Part shown: positions 1-11,382 of the stretch, piece after piece | Layout: each line of letters starts with the position of its first letter | Numbering within the stretch: the stretch's first letter is position 1 | Assembly (NCBI GenBank): GCA_907165135.1 | Contig: OU015569.1 | Location: 12,895,146 to 12,959,145, forward strand | DNA: 64,000 bases | Source of the DNA: Oikopleura dioica | Lineage: Eukaryota; Chordata; Appendicularia; Copelata; Oikopleuridae | Reading direction: 5' to 3' | The notes under the pieces: model-generated | The model's database searches: none | What the model saw: the letters and a program-made list of their open reading frames with translations, nothing else | Told to the model about the DNA's origin: nothing | Made by a program: the position numbers and the translations under genes

Positions 1-2449
1 GTTTTTTACGGATTTTATGTCGAGATGTACTTTACTCAATTATTAATTTTGTATTAGAATCTCATTATCGGAATTCTCAAGAAAGTATGTTTTCCGATTC
101 TGGCAAGAAATTTGACGGATTCGGAGTCGAGATATTCTCGTAACGATTAATTTTTTTGTGACCACAAACAATTGCAAAATCTCTTATAAATGTCGTGGTC
201 ACAAATTCTGGCAACGTTCTTAACGGATTTATGTCGAGATGAACTTAACTCAACTATCTATTTTGTAAGAAAATCTCATTATCGGAATTCTCTAGAAAGC
301 CTGTTTTACCGATTCTGGCAACTAATTCGACGGATTTAGTGTCGAGATGTACTCGGAACGATTAAATTTTTTTTGTCCACAATTAATTGGACAATCTCTT
401 ATAAATGCAGTCGTCACAGGTTCTGGCAACGTTCTTAACGGAATTTATGTCGAGATGTACTTAACTCAACTCTAAATTTTGTAACCAAATCTCATTATCG
501 AAATTCTCTAGAAAGCTCATTTTTCCGATTTTGGCAACGAGATGTACTCGTAACGATTGAATTTTTTGTGACCACAAACAAGTGGACAATCACTAATAAA
601 TGCCGTCGTCACAGGTTCTGGCAACGTTCTGAATTGATTTTATGTCGAGATGTACTTATCTCAACAATTAATATTGCAAGAAAATTTCATAATCGCAATT
701 CTCTAGAAAGCCTGTTTTTCCGATTTTGGCAACGAATTTGACGGATTTGGACTCGAGATGAACTCGTAACGATTGAATTTTTTGTGACCAAAAACAATTC
801 GACAATCTCTTATAAATGCCGACGTCATAAATTCTGGCAACTTTTTTAACGGATTTTATGTCGAGATGAACTAAACTCAACTATCTATTTTGTACGAAAA
901 TCTCATTATCGGAATTCTCTAAGAAGCCTGTTTTTCCGATTTTGGCAACGAATTTGACGGATTTGGACTCGAAATGTACTCATAACGATTGTATTTTTTG
1001 TGTCCACAAACAAATGGACAATCTCTTATAAATGCCGTCGTCTCAGGTTTGGTAACGTTCTGAACGGATTTTATGGCGAGATGTACGAAACTCAACTATC
1101 TATTTTGTACGAAAATCTCATTATCGGAATTCTCTAGAAAGCCTGTTTTTCCGATTTTGGCAACGAATTTGACGGATTTGGACTCAAGATGTACTCGTAA
1201 CGATTGAATTTTTTGTGACAACGAATAATTGGACATTCTCTTACGAATGCCGTCGTCTCAGTTTCTGGCAACGTTCTGAACGGATTTTATGGCGAGATTG
1301 ACTAAACTCAACTATTAGTTTTGAAGCAAAATCTCATCAGCGGAATTCTCCGGAAAGCCTGTTTTCCGATTCTGGCAATGAATTTGACGGATTTGGACTC
1401 GAGATGTAATCGTAACGATTGAATTTTTTGTGACCAAAAACAATTCGACAATCTCTTATAAATTCCGACGTCATAAATTCTGGCAACTTTTTTAACGGAT
1501 TTTATGTCGAGATGAACTTAACTCAACGATCTATTTTGTACGAAAATCTCATTATCGGAATTCTCTAGAAAGCCTGTTTTTCCGATTTTGGCAACGAATT
1601 TGACGGATTTAAAGTCGAGATGTACTCGTAACGATTGAATTTTTTGTGACCACAAACAACTCGACAATCTCTTATAAATGCCGTGGTCACAAATTCTGGC
1701 AACTTTTTTAACGGATTTTATGTCGAGATGAACTAAACTCAACTATCTATTTTGTACGAAAATCTCATTATCGGAATTCTCTAGAAAGCCTGTTTTTCCG
1801 ATTTTGGCAACGAATTTGACGGATTTGGACTCGAGATGTACTCATAACGATTGTATTTTTTGTGTCTACGAACAAATGGACAATCTCTTATAAATGCCGT
1901 CGTCTCAGGTTCTGGCAACGTTCTGAACGGATTTTATGGCGAGATGTACTAAACTCAACTATTAGTTTTGTAGCAAAATCTCATCATCGGAATTCTCTAG
2001 AAAGCCTGTTTTTCCGATTCTGGCAATGAATTCGACGGATTTGGACTCGAGATGTACTCGTTACGATTGAATTTTTTGTGACCAAAAACAATTCGACAAT
2101 CTCTTATAAATGCCGTGGTCACAAATTCTTGCAACGTTCTTAACGGATTAAATGTCGAGATGAACTTATCTCAACTATTAATTTTGTAAGAAAATCTCAT
2201 TATCGGAATTCTCTAGAAAGCCTGTTTTCCGATTTTGGCAACGAATTTGACGGATTTAAAGTCGAAATGTACTCGTAACGATTGAATTTTTTGTGACCAC
2301 AAACAATTGGACAATCTCTTATAAATGCCGTCGTCATAAATTCTGGCAACGTTCGTAACGGATTTAATGTCGAGATGAACTTAACTCAACTATCTGTTTT
2401 GATTCTGGCAACGAATTTGACAGATTTAGAGTCGTGATGTACTCGTAAC

Positions 2450-3310
2450 GATTAAATTTTTTGTGACCACAAACAATTGGACAATCTCTTATAAATGCCG
2501 TCTTCTTTTTTCTGGCAAATTTTTTACCGGATTTTATGTCGAGATGAACTTAACTCAAGTATCTATTTTGTACGAAAATCTCATTATCGGAATATTCTAG
2601 AAAGCCTGTTTTCTGATTCTGGCAACGAATTTGACGGATTTAGAGTCGAGATGTACTCGTAACGATTAAATTTTTTTTGTCCACAATTAATTGGACATTC
2701 TCTTACGAATGCCGTCGTCTCAGGTTCTGGCAACGTTCTGAACGGATTTTATGGCGAGATGTACTAAACTCGACTATTAGTTTTGTAGCAAAATCTCATA
2801 ATCGGAATTCTCTAGAAAGCCTGTTTTTCCGATTCTGGCAACGAATTTGACGGATTCTAAGTCGAGATGTACTCGTAACGATTAAATTTTTTGTGACCAC
2901 AAACAATTGGACAATCTCTTATAAATGCCGTCTTCTTTTTTCTGGCAAATTTTTTAACGGATTTTATGTCGAGATGAACTTAACTCAAGTATCTATTTTG
3001 TACGAAAATCTCATTATCGGAATATTCTAGAAAGCCTGTTTTCTGATTCTGGCAACGAATTTGACGGATTTAGAGTCGAGATGTACTCGTAACGATTAAA
3101 TTTTTTTTGTCCACAATTAATTGGACATTCTCTTACGAATGCCGTCGTCTCAGGTTCTGGCAACGTTCTGAACGGATTTTATGGCGAGATGTATTAAACT
3201 CGACTATTAGTTTTGTAGCAAAATCTCATAATCGGAATTCTCTAGAAAGCCTGTTTTTCCGATTCTGGCAACGAATTTGACGAATTCTAAGTCGAGATGT
3301 ACTCGTAACG
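2450..3310 (+). repeat. Recent 430-bp tandem duplication inside satellite A
   Basis: Two adjacent two-unit segments are almost identical. The distinctive variant ATGCCGTCTTCTTTTTTC occurs at about 2495 and again 430 bp later, and the following ~420 bp agree except for about three substitutions. Neighbouring satellite units differ at many more positions, so this is a local, recent amplification by unequal exchange or replication slippage. Confidence 0.8.
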
Positions 3311-4459
3311 ATTGAATTTTTTGTGACCACAAACAATTGAAAAATCTCTTACAAATGCCGTCGTCACTGGTTCTGGCAACGTTCTTAACGGATTTTATGT
3401 CGAGATGAACGTTACTTAACTATTAATTTTGTAAGAAAATCTCATTATCGAAATATTCTAGAAAGCCTGTTTTTCCGATTCTTGCAATAAATTTGACGGA
3501 TTTAAACTCGAGATGTACTCGTAACAATTGAATTTTTTGTGACCACAAACAACTCGACAATCTCTTAAAAATGCCGTGGTCACAAATTCTGGCAACGTTC
3601 TTAACGGATTTTATGTCGAGATGTTCTTAACTTAACTATTAATTTTGTAAGAAAATCTCATTATCGGAATTCTCTAGAAAGCCTATTTTTCCGATTCTGG
3701 CAATGAATTTGACGGATTCGGAGTCGAGATGTACTCGTAACGATTAAAATTTTTTGTAACCACAAACAATTGGAAAATATCTTACAAATGCCGTCGTCAC
3801 AGGTTATGGCAACGTTCTTAACGGATTTTATGTCGAGATGTTCTTTACTCAATTATTCATTTTAAAACCAAATCTCATTATCGGAATTCTCTAGAAAGCC
3901 TATTTTCCGATTCTGGCAACGAATTTGACGGATTCTGAGTCGAGATGTACTCGTTACGATTGAATTTTTTGTGACCACAAACAATTGGACAATCTCTTAT
4001 AAATGCTGTCGTCACAGGTTCTTGCAATGTTCTGAATGGATTTTATGTCGAGATGTACTGATCTCAACAATTTATTCTGTAAGAAAATCTCATTATCGGA
4101 ATCCTCTTGAAAGCCTGTTTTTCCGATTCTGGCAACGAATTTGACGGATTCGGAGTCGAGATGAACTCGTAACGATTAAATTTTTTGTGACCACAAACAA
4201 TTCGAAAATCTCTTACAAATGCCGTCGTCACAGGCTCTGGCAACGTTCTTTACGGATTTATGTCGAGATGAACTAAACTCAACTATTAATTTTGTAAGAA
4301 AATCTCATTATCGGAATCCTCTTGAAAGCCTGTTTTTCCGATTCTGGCAACGAATTTGACGGATTCGGAGTCGAGATGAACTCGTAACGATAAAATATTT
4401 TGTGACCACAAACAATTCGAAAATCTCTTACAAATGCCGTCGTCACAGGCTCTGGCAAC

Positions 4460-4701
4460 GTTTTTTACGGATTTTATGTCGAGATGTACTTTACTCAATT
4501 ATTAATTTTGTATTAGAATCTCATTATCGGAATTCTCAAGAAAGTATGTTTTCCGATTCTGGCAAGAAATTTGACGGATTCGGAGTCGAGATATTCTCGT
4601 AACGATTAATTTTTTGTGACCACAAACAATTGCAAAATCTCTTATAAATGTCGTGGTCACAAATTCTGGCAACGTTCTTAACGGATTTATGTCGAGATGA
4701 A
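4460..4701 (+). repeat. Satellite A segment duplicated from window start (4459 bp offset)
   Basis: Positions 4460-4701 repeat positions 1-242 almost perfectly, with one T-run length difference, including private variants such as TATTAGAATCTC and AAGAAAGTATG. The similarity drops to the family average after this point. The left limit cannot be seen because the first copy starts at the window edge. Confidence 0.8.
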
Positions 4702-5820
4702 CTAAACTCAACTATTAATTTTGTAAGAAAATCTCATTATCGGAATTCTCTAGAAAGCCTGTTTTTCCGATTCAGGCAACGAATTTGACGGATTTAGAGT
4801 CGAGATGTACTCGTAACGATTGAATTTTTTGTGACAACAAACAATTGGACAATCTCTTATAAATACCGTCGTCATAAATTCTGGCAACGTTTTTAACGGA
4901 TTTTATGTTGAGATGAACTTAACTCAACTATTAATTTTGTAACAAAATCTCATTATCGGAATTCTCTAAAAGCCTGTTTTTCCGATTCTGGCAACGAATT
5001 TAACGGATTTAGAGTCGAGATGTACTCGTAATGATTAAATTTTATGTGACCACAAACAATTGGACATTCTCTTAAAAATGCCGTCGTTACAGGTTCTGGC
5101 AAGGTTCTTAACGGATTTTATGTCGAGATGTACTTAACCCAACTATTTATTTTGTTACAAAATCTCATTATCGGAATTTTCTAGAAAGCCTGTTTTTCCG
5201 ATTCTGGCAACGAATTTGACGGACTTGGCGTCGAGATGTACTCGTAACGATTGAATTTTTTGGGACAACAAATAATTGGACATTCTCTTACGAATGCCGT
5301 CGTCTCAGGTTCTGGCAACGTTCTTAACAAATTTTATGTCGAGATGTACTTAACTCAACTATTAGTTTTGTAACAAAATCTCATTATCGGAATTCTCAAG
5401 AAAGCCTGTTTTTCCGATTCTGGCAACGAATTTGACTCATTTGGAGTCGAGATGTACTAAAATAGATTGAATTTTTTTTTGACCACGAATAATTGGACAA
5501 TCTCTTTCAAATGCCGTTTTCACAGGTTCTGGCAAGGTTCTTAACGGGTTTTATGTCGAGATGTGCTGAAATCAATTTTTTATTTTGAAAAAATATCATA
5601 TTATCCAAATTCTCTAGAAAGCCTGTTTTACCGATTTCGGCAACGAATATGACGGATTCGGAGTCGAGATTTACTCGTTTTGATTGAATTTTTTTAGACA
5701 ACGAATAATTCGACAATCTCTTACAAATGCCGTTATCACAGGTTCTGGCAACGCTCTTGACGGATTTAATGTCGAGATGAACTAAGATCTACTATTTATT
5801 TTGTAACAAGATAGATACGG

Positions 5821-6020
5821 TTACATCTCGATTCAAAATCCGTCAAATTTGTTGCAAGAATCTGTTAAAAAGCCGTTTATGAGAATTTCGCTTATTTTCT
5901 GTCATATGAAAATATTAAATTTATTCGGGTACATCTTGACCAAAAAATCCGCCAGCACTGTTGGCAGAATCTGTGAAAACGTCATACCTAAGAGATTGTC
6001 AAGTTATTCATGGTCAGTTC
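5821..6020 (-). repeat. Inverted, diverged satellite A unit
   Basis: The sequence switches to the reverse complement of satellite A. TACATCTCGATTCAAAATCC at 5822 and GTACATCTTGACCAAAAAAT near 5930 are reverse complements of the two half-unit cores (GGATTT...TCGAGATGTA). They are spaced about one half-unit apart and followed by the reverse complement of the CAATCTCTTA block. About one dimer is present, more diverged than the direct array. The array therefore ends in an inversion junction near 5820. Nothing recognisable lies between 6021 and 6073. Confidence 0.8.
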
Positions 6021-6073
6021 ACTTCGTGCTTTTAAACGAAATTTTTTTACTTTTTTAGGATATTAAGGAATTT

Positions 6074-6403
6074 AAGGACATAACAAACATATGGACATTA
6101 CAAATATTCGGACATTACAAATCAAAGTTTCATTACAAATAAACGGACATTACAAATATGCGGTCATTACAAATCAAACGTTCATTACAAATAAACGGAC
6201 ATTACAAATAAACGGACATTACAAACATATGGACATTACAAATAAACGGACATTACAAACGAAAAAATAAACGGACATTTCAAATAAACGGACATTACAA
6301 ATATGCGGACATTACAAATAAACGTACATAACAAATATGTTTGTTATGTCCGATATATTTGTTATGTCCGCATATTTGTAATGTCCATCGGTTTGTTATG
6401 TCC
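6074..6403. repeat. 17-bp tandem repeat array with internal inversion
   Basis: About 15 direct copies of a 17-bp unit of the form GGACATTACAAATAAAC run from 6074 to about 6339. About four copies in reverse complement (TTTGTTATGTCC-type) then run from 6340 to 6403. The turn is a perfect 10-bp inverted repeat, ACATAACAAA at 6326-6335 and TTTGTTATGT at 6340-6349, with a TATG spacer. Units vary in their last five bases (AAACG, ATATG, ATGCG). The array lies exactly between satellites A and B. Its function is unknown. Confidence 0.88.
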
Positions 6404-9400
6404 ACTAATCTCTAAAACCCAACAGAAAAAAAATTCAAAAAAAAAATTTTTTTTTCGATGGTCATCGTTATCATGAATCGCCCAAAAACGAGGTCAAAAT
6501 TTTGAAATTTCGTTTTTGCCCTAATTTTATTTGCAGCGTTTCTGCCGTCTTCCAAGCATCATTTTGTTTGATTCTGAGCCTCTCAAACCCAACAGAAAAA
6601 ATTCAAAAAATTTTTTTCGATGGTCATCGTTTTCATGAGTCGCCCAAAAACGAGGTCAAAATTTTGAAATTTCGTTTTTGCCCTAATTTTATTTGCAGCG
6701 TTTCTGCCGTCTTCCGAGCGTAATTTTGGTTGATTTTGAGCCTCTCAAACCCAACAGAAAAAAAAACCAAAAAAAAAAATTTTTTTTTCGATGGTCATCG
6801 TTATCATGAATCGCCCAAAAACGAGGTCAAAATTTTAAAATTTCGGTTTTTGCCCTTATTTTATTTGCAGCGTTTCTGCCGTCTTTCAAACGTCATTTTG
6901 GTTGATTCTGAGCCTCTCAAACCCAACAGAAAAAAAATTCAAAAAAAAAAATTTTTTTTCGATGGTCATCGTTATCATGAATCGCCCAAAAACGAGGTCA
7001 AAATTTTGAAATTTCGTTTTTGGCCCTAATTTTATTTGCAGCGTTTCTGCCGTCTTCCGAGCGTCATTTTGGTTGATTTTGAGCCTCTCAAACCCAACAG
7101 AAAAAATTCAAAAAAATTCTTTTTCGATGGTCATCGTTATCATGAATCGCCCAAAAACGAGGTCAAAATTTTAAAATTTCATTTTTTGCCCTTATTTTAT
7201 TTGCAACGTTTCAACCGTCTTCCGTGCGTCATTTTGGTTGATTCTGAGCCTCTCAAACCCAACAGAAAAAAAATTCAAAAAAAAAATTTTTTTTCGATGG
7301 TCATCGTTATCATGAATCGCCCAAAAACGAGGTCAAAATTTTGAAATTACGTTTTTTGCATTTATTTTATTTGCAGCGTTTCTGCCGTCTTCCGAGCGTC
7401 ATTTTGGTTGATTCTGAGCATCTCAAACCCAACAGAATAAAAATTCAAAAAAAAATTTTTTTTTCGATGGTCATCGTTATCATGAATCGCCCAAAAACGA
7501 GGTCAAAATTTTAAAAATTCGTTTTTTGCCCTAATTTTATTTGCAGCGTTTCTGCCGTCTTCCGAGCGTCATTTTGGTTGATTTTGAGCCTCATAAACCC
7601 AACAGAAAAAAAATTAAAAAAAAAAAATTTTTTTTCGATGGTCGTCGTTATCATGAATCGCCCAAAAACGAGGTCAAAATTTTGAAATTTCGTTTTTGGC
7701 CCTTATTTTATTTGCAGCGTTTCTGCCGTCCTCCAAGCGTCATTTTGGTTGATTCTGAGCCTCTCAAACCCAACAGAAAATCAAAAAATTTTTTTGATGG
7801 TCATCGTTATCATGAATCGCCCAAAAACGAGGTCAAAATTTAAAAATTCGTTTTTTGCCCTAATTTTATTTGCAGCGTTTCTGCCGTCTTCCGAGCGTCA
7901 TTTCGGTTGATTTTGAGCCTCTTAAACCCAACAGAAAAAAAATAAAAAAAAAAAAATTTTTTTTCGAAGGTCGTCGTTATCATAAATCGCCCAAAAACGA
8001 GGTCAAAATTTTGAAATTCCGTTTTTGCCCTTATTTTATTTGCAGCGTTTCTGCCGTCTTCCGAGCGTCATTTTCGTTGATTCTGAGCCTCTCAAACCCA
8101 ACAGAAAAAAAATTCAAAAGAAAAAATTTTTTTTCGATGGTCATCGTTATCATGAATCGCCCAAAAACGAGGTCAAAATTTTGAAATTACGTTTTTTGCA
8201 TTTATTTTATTTGCAGCGTTTCTGCCGTCTTCCGAGCGTCATTTTGGTTGATTCTGAGCCTCTCAAACCCAACAGAAAAAAAATTCAAAAAAAAAATTTT
8301 TTTTTCGATGGTCATCGTTATCATGAATCGCCCAAAAACGAGGTCAAAATTTTAAAAGTTCGTTTTTTGCCCTTATTTTATTTGCAGCGTTTCTGCCGTC
8401 TTCCGAGCGTCATTTTGGTTGATTCTGAGCCTCTCAAACCCAACAGAAAAAAACCAAAAAATTTTTTTCGATGGTCATCGTTATCATGAATCGCCCAAAA
8501 ACGAGGTCAAAATTATGAAAATTCGTTTTTTGCTCTAATTTTATTTGCAGCGTTTCTGCCGTCTTCCGAGCGTCATTTTGGTTGATTCTGAGCCTCTCAA
8601 ACCCAACAGAAAAAATTCAAAAAATTTTTTTCGATGGTCATCGTTATCATGAATCGCCCAAAAACGAGGTCAAAATTTTGAAATTTCGTTTTTGCCCTTA
8701 TTTTATTTGCAACGTTTCGATCGTCTTTCAAGCGTCATTTTGGTTGATTCTGAGCCTCTCAAACCCAACAGAAAAAAAATTCAAAAAAAAAATTTTTTTT
8801 CGATGGTCATCGTTATCATGAATCGCCCAAAAACGAGGTCAAAATTTTGAAATTACGTTTTTTGCATTTATTTTATTTGCAGCGTTTCTGCCGTCTTCCG
8901 AGCGTCATTTTGGTTGATTCTGAGCCTCTCAAACCCAACAGAAAAAAATTCAAAAAATTTTTTTCGACGGTCATCGTTATCATGAATCGCCCAAAAACGA
9001 GGTCAAAATTTTAAAAATTCGTTTTTTGCCCTAATTTTATTTGCAGCGTTTCTGCCGTCTTCCGAGCGTCATTTTGGTTGATTTTGAGCCTCTTAAACCC
9101 AACAGAAAAAAAATTCAAAAAAAAAAAATTTTTTTTCGATGGTCGTCGTTATCATGAATCGCCCAAAAACGAGGTCAAAATTTTGAAATTTTGTTTTTTG
9201 CCCTTATTTTATTCGCAGCGTTTCTGCCGTCTTCCAAGCGTCATTTTGGTTGATTCTGAGCCTCTCAAACCAAACAGAAAAAAAATTCAAAAAATTTTTT
9301 TCGATGGTCATCGTTATCATGAATCGCCCAAAAACGAGGTCAAAATTTTGAAATTTCGTTTTTTGCTCTTATTTTATTTGCAACGTTTCGACCGTCTTCC

Positions 9401-10133
9401 GAGCGTCATTTTGGTCGATTCTGAGCCTCTCAAACCCAACAGAAAAAATTCAAAAAAATTTTTTCGATGGTCATCGTTATCATGAATCGCCCAAAAACGA
9501 GGTCAAAATTTTGAAATTACGTTTTTTGCCCTTATTTTATTCGCAGCATTTCTGCCGTCTTTCAAGCGTCATTTTGGTTGATTCTGAGCCTCTCAAACCC
9601 ACCAGAAAAAATTCAAAAAATTTTTTTCGATGGTCATCGTTATCATGAATCGCCCAAAAACGAGGTCAAAACTTTAAAAATTCGTTCTTTGCCCTAATTT
9701 TATTTGCAGCGTTTCTGCCGTCTTCCAAGCGTCATTTTGGTTGATTTTAAGCCTCTTTAACCCAACAGAAAAAATTCAAAAAAATTTTTTCGATGGTCAT
9801 CGTTATCATGAATCGCCCAAAAACGAGGTCAAAATTTTGAAATTTCGTTTTTGCATTTATTTTATTTGCAACGTTTCTGCCGTATTCCGAGCGTCATTTT
9901 GGTTGATTCTGAGCCTCTCAAACCCAACAGAAAAAATTCAAAAAATTTTTTTCGATGGTCATCGTTATCATGAATCGCCCAAAAACGAGGTCAAAATTTT
10001 GAAAATTCGTTTTTGCCCTTATTTTATTTGCAGCGTTTCTGCCGTCTTCCGAGCGTCATTTTGGTTGATTCTGAGCTTCTCAAACCCAACAGAAAAAAAA
10101 TTCAAAAAAAAAAATTTTTTTTTCGATGGTCAT
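6404..10133 (+). repeat. Satellite B array, segment 1
   Basis: This segment holds about 22 tandem copies of an AT-rich unit. The anchor TCGATGGTCATCGTTATC recurs with spacings of 162, 171, 171, 165, 170, 170, 171, 160 and 169 bp in the first copies. Almost all the variation comes from the A and T runs. In order, a unit contains CTCAAACCCAACAG, an A-run, TTC, an A-run/T-run junction, CGATGGTCATCG, GAATCGCCC, the perfect palindrome TCAAAATTTTGA, TTTTATTTGCAG and GCGTTTCTGCCGTCTTCC. Open frames run through many units on both strands, but they follow the repeat rather than any protein constraint. The array is cut at 10133 by retrotransposon insertion. Confidence 0.95.
10129..10133. repeat. Target-site duplication (left) of element 1, GTCAT
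   Basis: The last five satellite bases before element 1 are GTCAT, and the same five bases restart the satellite directly after the element at 18536. Joining the flanks with one copy removed restores an uninterrupted satellite B unit. A five-base duplication is typical of Ty3/Gypsy integrases. Confidence 0.95.
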
Positions 10134-11326
10134 TGATACGATTCCTGCTTATTTTCTCAAAACGATTCTTGCTATAAAATACTAAAAAATTTATTTGCTG
10201 TTGGTGATTTATTGAAAGATCAAGAATGAGGATCAATTTTTGAAAATGGAGAAGGTCAAGTTTTTGCCAACCGGTTTGCGCTGGATTTCCATTGTTAAGA
10301 AGTCATGGCGCCATTTACGTCAATTGTCTTTCGCATTATGTAACTTTCTGATGAAATTTTTCATTTTCAATTTATCCAAAGGCAAAATAGCCATTATATA
10401 ATTTTCATAATCTTCGTTATGTAACCCCAATGATTGTGGTTACATAATTTTCGTCTTTTCAAATTTCATTTTTTCTGTATTTTTCTTTGCCACAGCTGGC
10501 GCATTTTCTTGAAATCACTCTCAAAACCGGCTTTCTCACTATGTGACCCACCGATTGTGAAAGTATTTCTGGGTTTCCAAAGCCGTTAAGCAAATCGTAG
10601 TCGTTCCAAGCGTTTTTATCGTTGTCCAAAGTGTTGTAGAAGTAGAAGTCGTCGTTGTCTCTGCCATCGGCTCGTTGTGTAGTTGCCATCTTTGTTTTTG
10701 GTCAGAAAAACTAAAAAAGCAGCCGTAACGGGCTCGACAGTTTTGATTACCATGTCGCGCTTATGTTCGCGGTTGGCCATATTGAGATATTCTGCTCCAG
10801 GCTACTTTGCGAACAGCCACTTTCGTGGAAGCGAAGCATGTAAGGATGATAGGTCCCAACGTCGTCGAAATCAAGGAAGAAAAGCAGCAGTCGTTCCCCA
10901 GCGGTTCGTTGATTTTTATGACAGAAACAAATATTTTTTCAGATAAAATTTTCCTAAGAATTTCTTATACTTTTATTTACAATCAACACTGTAAATAAAG
11001 GCATAGATATATGTGATTTTTAACGTTTTAACGATCATCCTTTTCATGCAATAATAAATTGATGTGATACACGCGTACGTGCAGAATATGCGAACTAAAA
11101 TCCCTAACCAGTAATTATTTTGTAAAAGCCCTTGAACCCTTAATTTTCCTTTGATTAAATTAGCAAAAAACTTTACCCACTTAGTTAAGGGCCCAAGGGA
11201 AAATCAATATGGCTCTTATTGATTTTTTCTTTGATTAACATGCACTATGGGCTTTTATATTTGAGCAACATTTTTTATTCATTTTTTTGTATTTTTTGAT
11301 TTTTGTTATTTATTCGGAAGGTATCA
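10134..11326 (-). repeat. Element 1 3' LTR (left)
   Basis: This 1193-bp LTR is a direct copy of 17331-18535. Read on the minus strand it begins TGATACC and ends GTATCA. AATAAA-type polyadenylation signals on the minus strand include one at 10972-10977. A TATAAAAG box lies at 11252-11259. It matches the other LTR base for base by eye except for six or so A/T-run lengths, for example the run after TTCATTT near 10469 and the T-rich stretch near 11287-11298. Confidence 0.95.
11252..11259 (-). promoter_or_regulatory. TATA-like box, element 1 3' LTR copy
   Basis: TATAAAAG on the minus strand, about 70 bases inside the LTR start. It is the duplicate of the copy in the 5' LTR and is probably silent here. 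Confidence 0.3.
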
Positions 11327-11382
11327 CCATGGCCACGCCAGGGTCTTAAATGAGCATCTTTTGCCTTCGAATATTTGAAGCC
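11327..11382 (-). other. Element 1 pol-to-3' LTR spacer, no canonical PPT at the LTR
   Basis: These 56 bases separate the pol stop codon (TAG at 11383-11385) from the 3' LTR. A purine-rich stretch, GAAGGCAAAAGATG on the minus strand (11352-11365), lies about 25 bases before the LTR. The bases directly abutting the LTR are not purine-rich. The block AAAAGATGCTC...GACCC is also present at the same place in element 2, so it may hold the plus-strand priming site. Confidence 0.5.

Larger units (their letters stand above)
1..5820 (+). repeat. Satellite A array, ~215 bp dimeric unit
   Basis: This is a tandem array of about 27 head-to-tail units. Successive copies of the anchor CTCATTATCGGAATTC start at about 61, 275, 491, 686 and 902, giving spacings of 214, 216, 195 and 216. 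Each unit consists of two diverged halves of about 108 bp. Both halves read CTGGCAACG, then a TAACGGATTT or TGACGGATTT block, then TCGAGATGTACT, an AT-rich stretch and AATCTC. One half then carries TCTAGAAAGCCTG and the other carries ATGCCGTCGTCAC. The array continues past the left edge of the window. Copies are moderately diverged, with local recent duplications. Short reading frames of 60-75 codons occur on the minus strand but only echo the repeat period. No gene is seen in it. Confidence 0.93.

Noticed and set aside
668-4711. Minus-strand 60-75 codon frames in satellite A
   Set aside because: Same repeat shadow; their length matches one unit and copies carry different stops.
6074-6403. 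CRISPR-like look of the 17-bp array
   Set aside because: There are no unique spacers. The whole unit repeats, and the setting is a eukaryotic chromosome end.
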